From the NCBI RefSeq assembly GCF_000734965.1, contig NZ_JMTB01000085.1, positions 62,001 through 126,000 of the forward strand: a stretch of 64,000 nt of DNA, read 5' to 3'. The DNA comes from Trabulsiella guamensis ATCC 49490 (GTDB taxonomy: Bacteria > Pseudomonadota > Gammaproteobacteria > Enterobacterales > Enterobacteriaceae). Under the pieces are notes generated by a model that searched no databases, was not told the origin of the DNA, and saw only the letters and a program-made list of their open reading frames with translations. The stretch's first letter is position 1. The number at the start of each line of letters is the position of its first letter. The translations under genes were made by a program, and so were the position numbers. Positions 35,424 through 44,528 of this stretch are shown piece by piece.

Positions 35424-36434
35424 TCAGGCGGTTTCCCTGACAATCAGTGAAAATGGCAAGAGAATGATCTGGGTTTCATTGCTCTCGTTTGCTTTTCTGA
35501 GCGTGGTTATTATTTTTTTCGCTGCAGTACAGCCAATGTCATAAGTGGGTTGTGCCACGACAGTCAGCGGGTTTTTGAGGATCTCCGACCATTCGGTTTC
35601 ATCAAAACCGATTAAGGAAAAATCCTCTGGGATCCGCTTATTGAGCGCTTTCGCCGCCTGCACCACATACAGCGACAGCAGCCCATTCCCTGTAATGATG
35701 GTGTGGTTTTGTGAGGAACTGGCAATTAATGTTTCCAGCGTTTTTGTCACGTGTTCGCGATCAACCACCGCGAGTTTGATACATTCAAAGGAAATATGCG
35801 AAAAAGCGCTTAACGCGGCAAAGCGCTCAAACGTGTCGACTCTTTCAATACGTGGTGAAACATTCCCTGGTGCTGGCGTTAAGTAACTGACACGCTGGCA
35901 ATTCGTTTTCAACAGATGTTCAAGCGCAAGTTTAACGCCCTGGGCGTTATCCGCCGCGACACTGCTGATGTTGCTGTTTTTAATCTTTCTGCCGATCAAT
36001 ACAACCGGGTGTTCTAAGGAAATCCCCTTCACAAACAGATCGTTTTCACCCGTGGTGTTGAGAATAAACCCATCGACACCGCGGTTAACCATCTCTTCAA
36101 TATAATTACGTTCTCTGGCGCCGGAGTTTTTCGCGTCACAAATAAAAATTTTATACCCTTCCTGCGAGCAATATTCTTCAATACCCCGCAAGACATCCAT
36201 CGAGTACGGGTTAAAAATATCCGCCATAATAACGGCGATAGTTTTACTTTCCTGGCTACGTAAGGACCTGGCAATATTATTTGGTTGATAGCCAATACTT
36301 TCAATCGTACTGGCAATCTTCTGGCGGGTACTTTCGCTCATCGACTGATATTTGCCGTTCAGAAAGCGGGAAATCGTCGCTGTCGATACACCAACCATGT
36401 TCGCAACATCTTTAATTAGCAGCTTCTTTTTCAT
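35424..36434 (-). CDS. LacI-family transcriptional repressor
   Basis: About 336 residues. The N-terminal helix-turn-helix and hinge are clear: LLIKDVANMVGVSTATISRFLNG, then a periplasmic-binding-type sensor domain from about residue 60 (TIAVIMADIFNPYSMDVLRG). I take ATG 36434; ATG 36443, three codons earlier, is also possible. It is the first gene of the unit with the dehydratase (16-bp gap) and MFS transporter. A perfect palindrome abuts its start, so it probably represses its own operon and is released by the substrate or its product. Confidence 0.88.
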   Translation of the reverse strand: MKKKLLIKDVANMVGVSTATISRFLNGKYQSMSESTRQKIASTIESIGYQPNNIARSLRSQESKTIAVIMADIFNPYSMDVLRGIEEYCSQEGYKIFICDAKNSGARERNYIEEMVNRGVDGFILNTTGENDLFVKGISLEHPVVLIGRKIKNSNISSVAADNAQGVKLALEHLLKTNCQRVSYLTPAPGNVSPRIERVDTFERFAALSAFSHISFECIKLAVVDREHVTKTLETLIASSSQNHTIITGNGLLSLYVVQAAKALNKRIPEDFSLIGFDETEWSEILKNPLTVVAQPTYDIGCTAAKKIITTLRKANESNETQIILLPFSLIVRETA

Positions 36435-36443
36435 GATTTTCAT

Positions 36444-36465
36444 TTTAGGTAATCGATTACCTAAA
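36444..36465. promoter_or_regulatory. Perfect palindromic operator for the LacI-type repressor
   Basis: TTTAGGTAATC is followed directly by its own reverse complement, giving a perfect 22-bp palindrome centred on the CG step typical of LacI-family operators. It lies just upstream of the regulator gene, overlapping the expected promoter or leader. Confidence 0.85.
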
Positions 36466-36489
36466 TATACAGCGCGACGGAAAAGCGTC

Positions 36490-36505
36490 TGTGATTTTGA
36501 TCGCA
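36490..36505. promoter_or_regulatory. CRP-like box
   Basis: TGTGATTTTGATCGCA matches TGTGA-N6-TCACA except one base. It lies 25 bp upstream of the LacI operator and 56 bp upstream of the regulator start, consistent with activation of the lacI-dehydratase-MFS operon. Confidence 0.65.
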
Positions 36506-36883
36506 GATCGGCAATGGTGAGGATGAAGCCGGGTAAAGAGCGACAGGCTTGATGAGGACGAAAGGCATAAACATTTCTCGCATTTAATTTAAGGTTATTT
36601 ACAAAAAGCGTGTTTTATCTTATGGTTATGCTTCACTTTTCTACGATTTTTGGCTGAAGGATAAGACACAGGCGCTCCGCCCGGATCAGTACACGGAATT
36701 GTTCGCTGCGAGTACTCTCGCTTGCCCCCTCTCTCCGATCGTGCATTCTTTCCCTGGAAGCGCAGTGTTTTTGTTTTACGTTTTTCCATAATGAATTTGA
36801 TGACACCATTTCCCGGTGGGAAATGTGGTGCGTCTTATAAAGGATGGCGTATTGCCTGTTCATTCCTTAAAGGAAATTAAACA
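36506..36883. other. Intergenic region before the lipoprotein operon
   Basis: About 380 bp. Leftward open frames of 64 and 76 codons exist but have no ribosome site or recognisable product and are not accepted. The right end holds the promoter and AAGGA site of the lipoprotein operon. Nothing else is identified. Confidence 0.5.
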
Positions 36884-37564
36884 ATGATGCTCCGCAAAAT
36901 AATCTTAAGCTCACTGTGCCTTAGCGCTTTATTTCTCACTGGCTGTGCGAAAGAATCTTCACGTTCTGTGGAAGTCGCGAAAGTCGCAACGTATCAGACC
37001 GCCTGGCAGGGTCCACGCAGCCCAATATCCGTTGGTAAATTCGATAACCGTTCAAACTATATGAATGGAATATTCTCTGATGGCATCGACCGCTTAGGTA
37101 ATCAGTCAAAAACTATTTTGATCACCCATTTGCAGCAAACCGGTCGTTTTAATGTGCTGGATCGCATGAACATGGAAGAGATCAAAGCGGAAGCGGACAT
37201 TAGTGGTAAGAGCCAGCAATTAAAAGGCGCGACCTTTGTGATCACCGGCGACGTGACGGAATTCGGTCGTAAAGAGACCGGAGACAGAGCGCTGTTTGGC
37301 ATTCTTGGTCGTGGCAAATCACAAGTGGCTTATGCCAAAGTCGCCCTGAATGTGGTTAACGTCAAAACGTCCGAAGTGGTTTTTTCTTCACAGGGTGCGG
37401 GTGAATACGAACTGTCTAATCGTGAAATTCTTGGCTTCGGCGGAACCGCCAGTTATGACTCCACGCTGAACGGCAAAGTCCTGGATCTTGCCATTCGTGA
37501 AGCCGTAAACAATCTGGTTGCTGGCATCGAAAATGGTAGCTGGAATCCGTCAAATACAAATTAA
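36884..37564 (+). CDS. CsgG-domain outer-membrane lipoprotein
   Basis: A 226-residue lipoprotein: signal with lipobox LTGC at about residues 18-21, +2 residue Ala, so probably sorted to the outer membrane. The CsgG/HfaB domain spans most of the rest, with ISVGKFDNRSNYMNGIFSDGI and the YEL-rich C-terminal half. It lacks the full length of curli CsgG (277) and so may not form the same pore. It is the first of three consecutive lipoprotein genes (CsgG, DUF4810, DUF799), a conserved trio in several proteobacteria whose joint function is not established to my knowledge. Confidence 0.85.
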   Translation: MMLRKIILSSLCLSALFLTGCAKESSRSVEVAKVATYQTAWQGPRSPISVGKFDNRSNYMNGIFSDGIDRLGNQSKTILITHLQQTGRFNVLDRMNMEEIKAEADISGKSQQLKGATFVITGDVTEFGRKETGDRALFGILGRGKSQVAYAKVALNVVNVKTSEVVFSSQGAGEYELSNREILGFGGTASYDSTLNGKVLDLAIREAVNNLVAGIENGSWNPSNTN

Positions 37565-37573
37565 AAGGAAATA

Positions 37574-37921
37574 ATGATGGCTTACTTAAATAAAATTGTA
37601 GCAGGTGCAACAGTATTACTGCTTGCAGGTTGTGCAAATCATACACCGCAAAAGCTGTATACGTGGGATGGTTATGAGGACTCGGTCTATCACTATTACA
37701 CCAATGAAAGCAGCGCACAGGAACAAATCGCCTCATTACAGAAGTTGATTGAAATGTCCCGTTCAAGCAACAAGCCTGTTCCCCCTGGCGTTCATGCCCA
37801 ACTTGGAATGCTCTACAGTAACACCGGCAACGCAGACATGGCGATGGCCGAATTTAATGCAGAAAAAACGCAGTACCCGGAATCGGCTTCTTATATTAAT
37901 TTCCTGACAGCAAAAAAATAA
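37574..37921 (+). CDS. DUF4810 lipoprotein
   Basis: A 115-residue lipoprotein with lipobox LAGC (about residues 17-20) and +2 Ala. The mature part contains LYTWDGYEDSVYHYY and PPGVHAQLGMLYSNTGNADMAM, which looks like a single TPR-type helical pair, as in the DUF4810 family. It is 9 bp after the CsgG-domain gene with its own AAGGA site. The function is unknown; small TPR lipoproteins often serve as assembly partners for a larger one. Confidence 0.82.
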   Translation: MMAYLNKIVAGATVLLLAGCANHTPQKLYTWDGYEDSVYHYYTNESSAQEQIASLQKLIEMSRSSNKPVPPGVHAQLGMLYSNTGNADMAMAEFNAEKTQYPESASYINFLTAKK

Positions 37922-37932
37922 GAGACAAAAAA

Positions 37933-38598
37933 ATGAAAGGATTATTCGCATTCTTCACCCTTGCGTTTGCCCTGATATTAACGGGTTGTACCACCAGTCA
38001 TAAGCAACCGACGGACTATTCCGCATTCAAAGAAAGCAAGCCGCGCAGCATCCTGGTTCTCCCGCCGAGAAATCAGTCGCCGGAAGTCAACGCCAGCCAT
38101 AGTTTCCTGAGTAGCGTCACCATGCCACTGGCTGAGTCCGGTTATTATGTGTTCCCGGTCGCCGTCGTTGAAGAGACGTTCAAACAAAATGGCGCGACCA
38201 ATCCGGACGATATCAGCGCTATCCCATTGAAAAAACTGCACGATATTTTTGGCGCCGATGCGGTGATGTACATCACCATCACGGATTATGGTACTTCCTA
38301 TCAGGTTTTGAATAGCGATACGCGTGTCACGGCAACGGCACGTTTAGTGGATTTGCGTTCAGGTAAGGAATTGTGGACAGGCGGCGCGACGGCCTCCACC
38401 AATGAAGGTCAGAGTAATAACAATGGCGGGTTGCTGGGCATGTTGTTGACGGCGGCAGTGACGCAGATTGCCAACTCCGCAACAGAGAAAGCACATGACA
38501 TTGCCCAGGTCACCAGCGTGCGTATGTTTAGCGCCGGGGCAGATGGTGCTTTGTTATATGGCCCACGCTCGCCGAAATATGGGCAGACCGCACTCTAA
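37933..38598 (+). CDS. DUF799 (GNA1162-like) lipoprotein
   Basis: A 221-residue lipoprotein with lipobox LTGC (about residues 16-19) and +2 Thr. The mature part is the DUF799 domain: SILVLPPRNQSPEVNASHSFLSSVTMPLAESGYYVFPVAVVEETF, then a Ser/Asn/Gly-rich loop (NEGQSNNNGGLLGML). Neisserial GNA1162 belongs to this family and has been compared with TolB- and CsgG-type folds. It closes the trio 11 bp after the DUF4810 gene, followed by a hairpin terminator. Confidence 0.83.
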   Translation: MKGLFAFFTLAFALILTGCTTSHKQPTDYSAFKESKPRSILVLPPRNQSPEVNASHSFLSSVTMPLAESGYYVFPVAVVEETFKQNGATNPDDISAIPLKKLHDIFGADAVMYITITDYGTSYQVLNSDTRVTATARLVDLRSGKELWTGGATASTNEGQSNNNGGLLGMLLTAAVTQIANSATEKAHDIAQVTSVRMFSAGADGALLYGPRSPKYGQTAL

Positions 38599-38610
38599 TC
38601 ATTATTTCCG

Positions 38611-38637
38611 GGCCGTCTGGTTTCTGACGGCCTTATT
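38611..38637 (+). terminator. Terminator after the lipoprotein operon
   Basis: GGCCGTC pairs with GACGGCC around an 8-nt loop, followed by TTATT. It lies 12 bp after the DUF799 stop and is shared with the convergent DUF523 gene, which ends at 38637. Confidence 0.7.
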
Positions 38638-39134
38638 CACACCTGCTCAACCTCAACAAGCCGTTGCGCCAGCGCGGCAATCTGATGTTCCGCAAAAACC
38701 TCAATACCATGCTGACGCAGCAATGCGACCGCGACGCCTTCACCCGCGATCGTTTTGCCCTGAAAGGTGCCATCGTAGATACGGCTGCTGCCACAGGTGG
38801 GGCTGCCATCAGTCATGATGGCGAAACGGCAATGGTTTTCCTGGGCCGTTTTCAGCGCCAGCCAGGCCGCCAGAAGATAATGAGGGGTGACATCACTGCC
38901 ATCCGTCTCGCGAATTTTCGCCAGGCCAGTAAAAGCGTCTGCTCCCTGCCCGTCTGTCAGCTCAGCGGGCAGCCGCGGCGTTTCCAGCCCGGCGGCGAGT
39001 TCCGGACAGTGAACGATCAGCCTTCCCTCTTGCTGCCAGCGCGCGAGCAACGCTGAACGCACCGGTTTGTCGCTCTGGTTATAGCGCACCGGAAATCCCA
39101 TCAGACAGGCACTTATCAGTATTTTCTCTTTCAA
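38637..39134 (-). CDS. DUF523 family protein
   Basis: A 165-residue cytoplasmic protein. DUF523 marks are present: ILISACLMGFPVRYNQSDKP at the start, HCPELAAGLETPR in the middle, and DGSPTCGSSRIYDGTF with a conserved Cys. The conserved Cys residues (CLMG, HCPE, TCGSS) could bind an iron-sulfur cluster or metal. The biochemical function is unknown. It lies 13 bp downstream of the gene at 39148 on the same strand, so the two are probably one transcript. Confidence 0.85.
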   Translation of the reverse strand: MKEKILISACLMGFPVRYNQSDKPVRSALLARWQQEGRLIVHCPELAAGLETPRLPAELTDGQGADAFTGLAKIRETDGSDVTPHYLLAAWLALKTAQENHCRFAIMTDGSPTCGSSRIYDGTFQGKTIAGEGVAVALLRQHGIEVFAEHQIAALAQRLVEVEQV

Positions 39135-39147
39135 CCCGTCGTTTTCC

Positions 39148-39741
39148 TTATACTTTGCCGGTCACTAAACGCACCGGCTCGCCAAGCTCTTTCGCAAAGG
39201 CGGCGAGGAAATTTTCACTGAAGCGGGCATTGATATTCCAGAACTGAAAACTCAAATTACTGAATCCCCAGACAGGATCAGATCTGAACGCCGGAAGGGG
39301 TGACGGTTGCTGGCACGCGGGGCAGATGACGTTCTCATCCCCTTCGGCATTCCACCAGGTCTCAATGAGATCGTAATACTGTTCGCCGATGTCCTGCCCA
39401 CAAGCCGGGCATACAGCAGAGGTTATCCCGCCCTGCCCGCTGTGATGCACGACTTTTAGCTCATCAGCGACATCAATGGCCAGATAACCGTAGACCTGTT
39501 GATCACAGTGGTCAGCGACCCAGCTGAAAAGCGGCAAATCCTCTGGCAAAATAATCTCTGCCGCATTTTTAGTGAGCCGGTATCCCAGCTCCCGGGTCAG
39601 AATACAGCCCGGAAGCGGGTTTCCCACCCACGCTTTTTCCCGCAACCAGGAAAGCATCTTTTTGCCCAGCGCATGCGCTTCTTCTTCCGGGATCATCACG
39701 CGTTCAGGGACAATGATGGTGAAACTATCGCTCATAGTCAC
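39148..39741 (-). CDS. Unknown protein with a zinc-ribbon-like Cys pair
   Basis: A 197-residue soluble protein I do not recognise. Two CxxC motifs (VCPACGQD near residue 112 and ICPACQQP near 141) suggest a bound zinc. The N-terminal part (SFTIIVPERVMIPEEEAHALGKKML) and the acidic, Trp-rich centre resemble immunity-type or SMI1-like helper proteins only vaguely, so no function is assigned. ATG 39741 and 39735 are both possible starts. It is followed by the DUF523 gene. Confidence 0.72.
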   Translation of the reverse strand: MTMSDSFTIIVPERVMIPEEEAHALGKKMLSWLREKAWVGNPLPGCILTRELGYRLTKNAAEIILPEDLPLFSWVADHCDQQVYGYLAIDVADELKVVHHSGQGGITSAVCPACGQDIGEQYYDLIETWWNAEGDENVICPACQQPSPLPAFRSDPVWGFSNLSFQFWNINARFSENFLAAFAKELGEPVRLVTGKV

Positions 39742-39969
39742 TCCGTTCTGCCTGCTTGAATTCAGGATCGCATCCTGTCGAAAGAAATATTCTTATTTTT
39801 ACTCATTATGCCATTGCCATTCTGGCAAAAATGCCAAAATAACCCCATAAAAAGCGATGTTAGCCTGGCCGGTACCAAACAGTCACATATATTTACATTC
39901 TGAAAAACCTATTTTATAGTTCGAATGCTGCGCTGTACTGGCACATCTCTTTTTTCTAAGGATAAGAAA

Positions 39970-40221
39970 ATGAAACAAATTCTGGGTTTTGATTACCTGT
40001 TGACGCCGAAACTGATGGTATTTTTATACTGGCTATTTATGGTTCTGATCGTGGTGAGCGGCGTTTTCGCTATGATTGGCGGTGAACTGCTTCGCGGGAT
40101 CGTTGCCATTATCTTTGGCCTGATCGGTTGCCGGGTAATGTTCGAACTGATCATGATCGCATTTAAAAATAATGAATATCTGCGTCGTATCGCGGAAAAT
40201 TCTGATAAAGCGGCTCAATAA
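39970..40221 (+). CDS. DUF4282 small membrane protein
   Basis: An 83-residue protein with two transmembrane helices (residues about 17-40 and 45-65), beginning MKQILGFDYLLTPKLMVFLYWLFMVL, the DUF4282 pattern. The start ATG 39970 follows AAGGATAAGA; an earlier in-frame start at 39925 would add a polar extension not expected for the family. Function unknown. It is a single gene, convergent with afuC across a shared terminator. Confidence 0.82.
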   Translation: MKQILGFDYLLTPKLMVFLYWLFMVLIVVSGVFAMIGGELLRGIVAIIFGLIGCRVMFELIMIAFKNNEYLRRIAENSDKAAQ

Positions 40222-40252
40222 GAATATCGATCATCGCAGAGAGTTAACTGCG

Positions 40253-40290
40253 GAATAAAAAAATATTGCCGGGCTGACCCGGCAATTTAT
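40253..40290. terminator. Bidirectional terminator between the DUF4282 gene and afuC
   Basis: ATTGCCGGG-CTGA-CCCGGCAAT is a perfect 9-bp stem, with TTTATT after it on the rightward strand and an A-run before it that gives a U-rich tail on the leftward strand. Confidence 0.85.
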
Positions 40291-41336
40291 TATGCAACGT
40301 CGGTCAGCACAAACATCCCATACGGGTGGATTTCCAGATAATACTGTTCGCCAACATCGGGTTGAAGACGCGTAGCGTTAACCTGCAATAAAATATCCTG
40401 ATCGTGCCATTTCACCGTCACCTCATACTGCGGCCCCATGTAGGCCACGTGCTGTATTACGCAGCGCTGACTCTCCTCGCCACGATCACTTAAGGTGATG
40501 GCCTCAGGGCGTACTCCAACAGTCCCCGTTCCTTCAACGGTAAAATGTGCCGGGCGCGGCAGCCGGTAACCGAAGACATCAACATATGCCTGGCTGAACG
40601 TGGCCGGGAAGAGGTTGGCGTCACCCATAAAACTCGCCATAAAGCGCGACGCAGGCTGGCGATAGAGATCCTGCGGGGAGCCTATCTGCATGATATGTCC
40701 CTTGTTCATCACCAGTACGGTGTCAGACACCGCAAAGGCTTCGCTCTGATCATGGGTAACGTACAGTGAGGTGATATCAAACTGCTTTTGCAGCTCGCGG
40801 ATCTTGTCGCGCATGCTGCGCCTGAGATTGGCGTCCAGGTTACTTAACGGCTCATCAAATAGCAGCACTTTCGGTTTGAGGATCAGTGCCCGCGCCAGCG
40901 CTACGCGCTGCTGCTGACCGCCGGAGATCTGATCGACATAGCGGTCTTCGAATCCATCCAGATCCACCATCGCCAGCGCCTCTTTCACGCGGTTTTTAAC
41001 ATCGCTGCGTGACACGCCGAGCATCTTCAGGCCATAACCGACGTTTTCCCCCAGCGACATATGCGGGAACAGGGCGTAAGACTGAAAGACCATACAGATA
41101 TCGCGCTGCTGAATAGATCGATGCGTAACATCTTCTCCATCAATGAAAATCTGCCCTTCGCTTGGTTTTTCCAGCCCGGCCACCAGACGTAAAATGGTCG
41201 TCTTTCCGCAACCCGACGGGCCGAGCAGCGTCACCATTTGCCCCTGCGGGATGGTGAGATTGATGTTGTCGATAACCGTGTTGTTGCCAAATCGTTTGGT
41301 GACGTTGCGCAATTCAACGAAATTTTTCTGACTCAT
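40290..41336 (-). CDS. afuC: Sugar-phosphate ABC transporter ATP-binding protein AfuC
   Basis: From ATG 41336 a 348-residue ATPase, the length of E. coli AfuC, to which it is nearly identical as I remember it. Walker [10 protein letters not shown], signature [15 protein letters not shown] and Walker [17 protein letters not shown] are complete, followed by a C-terminal TOBE-type domain. An alternative ATG at 41348 overlaps the afuB stop. Once annotated as a ferric-iron transporter, AfuABC of Actinobacillus and Citrobacter rodentium imports hexose phosphates such as glucose-6-phosphate and fructose-6-phosphate. Confidence 0.92.
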   Translation of the reverse strand: MSQKNFVELRNVTKRFGNNTVIDNINLTIPQGQMVTLLGPSGCGKTTILRLVAGLEKPSEGQIFIDGEDVTHRSIQQRDICMVFQSYALFPHMSLGENVGYGLKMLGVSRSDVKNRVKEALAMVDLDGFEDRYVDQISGGQQQRVALARALILKPKVLLFDEPLSNLDANLRRSMRDKIRELQKQFDITSLYVTHDQSEAFAVSDTVLVMNKGHIMQIGSPQDLYRQPASRFMASFMGDANLFPATFSQAYVDVFGYRLPRPAHFTVEGTGTVGVRPEAITLSDRGEESQRCVIQHVAYMGPQYEVTVKWHDQDILLQVNATRLQPDVGEQYYLEIHPYGMFVLTDVA

Positions 41337-41347
41337 AGTGCGCTCCA

Positions 41348-43426
41348 TTACGCCTGGTTTTTGGCCTTTGAGCGGGAGATACGTGCTTCCCCGATCAGCC
41401 AGTCAAAGATGAAAATAATCGCCAGCATCACCACGATCAGAATCGAGCCATAGGCAATCGCCACCCCGTATTCGCCGTCTTCCACGCGGTTCAGAATGTA
41501 GGCTGTGGCGACGCGGGTATCCGGCGTCACCAGGAATACGATGGCGCTGACAGTGGTAATGGCGCGCACAAAGCTGTAGATCAGCGCCGACAGGATCGCC
41601 GGTCGCAGCAACGGCAGCAGAATGTGCGTGATGGTACGCAGTGAACCGGCACGCAGGCTGAGCGAGGCCTCATCCAGTGATTTATCAATCTGGCCTAGCC
41701 CGGCGATCCCGGCGCGGATCCCCACCGGCACGTTACGCATGACCATGGAGATAATCACAATCGCCGCCGTTCCGGTGAGATACACCGGCGCGCTGTTAAA
41801 CGCGAGAATATAGGAGACGCCTGCCACAGTACCTGGTACGGCGAAGCACAACATGGTGGTAAATTCGATGGTCTTTTTGCCTCTGAATTGCTGGCGCACC
41901 ACGACCCAGGCGATCAACAGGCCGAAGGCAGCGGTGATCGGCGCGGCAATCCCGGCATACAGCAGGGTATCAAGCAGTGAAGGCCATGCACCGTCGCTCA
42001 TCCCCTGGCCAAACAGTTTGATGAAGTTATCCAGCGTCAGGGTGTAGTCCACGCCCCAGTTGACGGTAAAGCTACCGTAGAAAATGCTGCCGTAAAGCAA
42101 GGCGTTAAAGGCTATCCACACCACCAGAATGGCAATCACGCTCCATACCAGCGTCACCGGCAACGGCTGGACATCGCCACGATACGATTTGCCGGACACC
42201 GTGACGTAAGAGCGTTTGCCTATCCACATATACTGAATGCAGAACACCATCAGCGAGAACAGCAGCAGAAACGCGCCGAGGGTACTGGCCGCCTGATAAT
42301 CGAGCTGCGAACCGGTAATGTAGAAGTAGATTTGCGTCGCCAGGACGTCAAAGTTACCGCCGAGCACCAGAGGGTTACTGAAATCGGCCAGCGATTGCAC
42401 GATGACAATTAAAAACGCATTCGCCAGCGCAGGTTTCAGCAGCGGCACAAACACGCCGTTAAAGGTCTGCCAGCGGCTGGCGCGCAGCGTGTAGGACGCC
42501 TCTTCCAGCGACGGATGAATGGTTTTGATAGCGCCGTCGAGGATCATAAACGCCATGGGGGTGAAGGCCAGGACCTGCGCCAGCCAGATCCCCGTAAAGC
42601 CATACAACCAGTTGGTGTTAGTCAGCCCGAACCACTCCACCAGAAACTCGGTGACGTAACCGGAACGGCCCATCATCAGCGTAACGCCTAATCCCACCAC
42701 AAACGGCGGCGTGACAATCGGCAGAATCGAGAAGATGCGTCCGATAATGGCGCTGCGCCGGGCGATGCGGGTGGTATAAATCGCCAGTACCAGACCAAAG
42801 AAGGTACATCCGACCCCCACTGCTATCGACAGTGCGATGGAGTTAAGGATGACCTGAATAATATGCGCCTGCGACAGCACCGTCATAAATGCCAGCGGCG
42901 CGAACTCACCGGCGTCGTTGGTGAACATCGGGATGAAAATGGCGATGCTCGGCCAGACGATAAAGATACCAATCAACGCCACAATCGTGACCAGCGAACC
43001 AATGACAAAGCGGTCACCGCCCAGCCACTCGAGACGGGTCAACGCCAGCGTCATAATCGCGCCCAGCGAGACAAACAGCACTATCGTGGCATAGCCTAAA
43101 CCACGGCTTTCAACGGTTGCGCTGATGACGATAAACGCCATGCACAAAAACGCCCAGCCTGCGTCGAAATAGTGTCGGCTACGCTGTTCCCGTCTGGCTT
43201 CCTGCCAGGGGCGAATCAGCAACACCGCTGGCAGCAGGTACCACAGCCAACTGATGCTGAACTGCGACCAGCCGTACGCCTCGACAATCTCGTCCCTCGT
43301 CGATTCCAGCAGGCCATAATCAAGGCTCCAGCTCGGCAGCAGGGCGAATGCCAGCCAGCTCAGTAAAACCCACAGGAAGATCGCATCCCGTTTTTTCGCG
43401 GGATGAAGTGCAAGTGTGTGTGACAT
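41348..43426 (-). CDS. afuB: Sugar-phosphate ABC transporter permease AfuB
   Basis: A 692-residue permease in which two FbpB-like halves are fused, about twelve or more transmembrane helices in all. Each half carries an EAA-type loop for the ATPase: [26 protein letters not shown] and [26 protein letters not shown]. This fused architecture is usual for AfuB. It is followed immediately by afuC with overlapping or 11-bp-spaced start, and preceded by a REP palindrome behind afuA. Confidence 0.92.
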   Translation of the reverse strand: MSHTLALHPAKKRDAIFLWVLLSWLAFALLPSWSLDYGLLESTRDEIVEAYGWSQFSISWLWYLLPAVLLIRPWQEARREQRSRHYFDAGWAFLCMAFIVISATVESRGLGYATIVLFVSLGAIMTLALTRLEWLGGDRFVIGSLVTIVALIGIFIVWPSIAIFIPMFTNDAGEFAPLAFMTVLSQAHIIQVILNSIALSIAVGVGCTFFGLVLAIYTTRIARRSAIIGRIFSILPIVTPPFVVGLGVTLMMGRSGYVTEFLVEWFGLTNTNWLYGFTGIWLAQVLAFTPMAFMILDGAIKTIHPSLEEASYTLRASRWQTFNGVFVPLLKPALANAFLIVIVQSLADFSNPLVLGGNFDVLATQIYFYITGSQLDYQAASTLGAFLLLFSLMVFCIQYMWIGKRSYVTVSGKSYRGDVQPLPVTLVWSVIAILVVWIAFNALLYGSIFYGSFTVNWGVDYTLTLDNFIKLFGQGMSDGAWPSLLDTLLYAGIAAPITAAFGLLIAWVVVRQQFRGKKTIEFTTMLCFAVPGTVAGVSYILAFNSAPVYLTGTAAIVIISMVMRNVPVGIRAGIAGLGQIDKSLDEASLSLRAGSLRTITHILLPLLRPAILSALIYSFVRAITTVSAIVFLVTPDTRVATAYILNRVEDGEYGVAIAYGSILIVVMLAIIFIFDWLIGEARISRSKAKNQA

Positions 43427-43443
43427 AGCGGTTCCGGTGTCGT

Positions 43444-43477
43444 AGGCCGGGTAAGGCGTTTACGCCTCCACCCGGCA
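43444..43477. repeat. REP (repetitive extragenic palindrome) element
   Basis: GCCGGGT pairs with ACCCGGC and encloses GGCGT-TT-ACGCC, with the TAGGCCGG start typical of enterobacterial REP sequences. It lies between afuA and afuB, where such elements often protect the upstream mRNA and raise binding-protein levels relative to the permease. Confidence 0.85.
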
Positions 43478-43496
43478 AATGAACGCAAATGTGGGC

Positions 43497-44528
43497 TTAT
43501 TTACCCATTTTCACATCACTGACCCACTTATTGATCAGTGCCTTACGGACATCGGTAGAGCCGTATTTATCCATGTCATAATTGATGAGCTTCAGGCCAT
43601 CGAGCTTCAGCGAGTTCGGTGAGGTTTCTGCGGTGGTGTTAGTCAGGATCTGATAGGACTTACCTTTCTTCCAGGCCAGTTCCTGCGCCTCTTTCGACAG
43701 AACCCAGTCCACGAACAATTTGGCATTGTCGAGGTTACGCGCCCCTTTCAGAATACTGACGCCGCCAATTTCATAACCGGTGCCTTCGCACGGGGAAATC
43801 AGCTCCAGTGGTGCGCCCTGCTCTTTTTCCAGCGAGTAATCATGCAGGAAACCGATGCCGATGGCCGTTTCGCCACGCGCGGCGTTGCGCGCTGGTGCAA
43901 TACCGGATTTGGTGTACTGGGAGACGTTGGCGTTCAGCTGTTTCAGGTAATCAAAAGCCTGATCTTCTCCCCATAACTGGGCGAAGGTCGCCAGTGCCGT
44001 GTATGCCGTACCAGAGCTTTGCGGATCAGCAATCTGGATTTCACCTTTATATTCCGGTTTCGTCAGATCCTTCCAGCAGGTCGGGACGGGCAGATTTTTC
44101 TCTTTCAGGCGCTGAGTGTTGACGCCGAAGCCGAGAATGCCGACATACACCGCGGACGAGTAGTTGCCTTTAAGCTTCGCCGGATCGCGGAATTTCTCCA
44201 TTATCTGCTCGAGATTAGGGGATTTGTACGGTTGCAACAGGCCCATCTCACCGGCCTGAGACTGCGGATCGAGTGTGCCGCCATACCAGACATCCGCCTG
44301 CGGGTTTTTCTTTTCGGCATCGACTTTCGCCAGCGTGCTGCCGGAGCCGTTACGGATAAACGACGTTTTCACGTCATATTTATCGCCGAAGGCTTTCGTT
44401 TCAGCTTCACACATTTCGTTGGTGGCACTGCAATACACCACCAGACGACCTTTTGCCTGCGCCGCGCCGCTCAGGGTAGCCAGCGCAATGCCGGACGCAA
44501 TCAGGGTAGTAACCAGTGTTTTTTTCAT
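43497..44528 (-). CDS. afuA: Periplasmic sugar-phosphate-binding protein AfuA
   Basis: A 343-residue precursor with a 25-residue signal peptide (ending GAAQA) and mature start KGRLVVYCSATNEMCEAETKAFG, a class of binding proteins formerly called iron-binding. AfuA binds hexose phosphates in the periplasm and hands them to AfuB. It has its own AAGGA site and its ATG overlaps the TGA of the upstream UhpC-like gene (ATGA), so sensor and transporter genes are translationally coupled. A REP follows the gene. Confidence 0.92.
   Translation of the reverse strand: MKKTLVTTLIASGIALATLSGAAQAKGRLVVYCSATNEMCEAETKAFGDKYDVKTSFIRNGSGSTLAKVDAEKKNPQADVWYGGTLDPQSQAGEMGLLQPYKSPNLEQIMEKFRDPAKLKGNYSSAVYVGILGFGVNTQRLKEKNLPVPTCWKDLTKPEYKGEIQIADPQSSGTAYTALATFAQLWGEDQAFDYLKQLNANVSQYTKSGIAPARNAARGETAIGIGFLHDYSLEKEQGAPLELISPCEGTGYEIGGVSILKGARNLDNAKLFVDWVLSKEAQELAWKKGKSYQILTNTTAETSPNSLKLDGLKLINYDMDKYGSTDVRKALINKWVSDVKMGK

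Noticed and set aside
36595-36863. Two overlapping short leftward frames before the lipoprotein operon
   Set aside because: No ribosome site, Arg/Lys/Ser-rich and unlike known proteins; they lie in the expected promoter region.
41348-43426. AfuB as an accidental fusion or assembly error
   Set aside because: Two permease halves in one chain with two EAA loops are the normal form in this transporter group.
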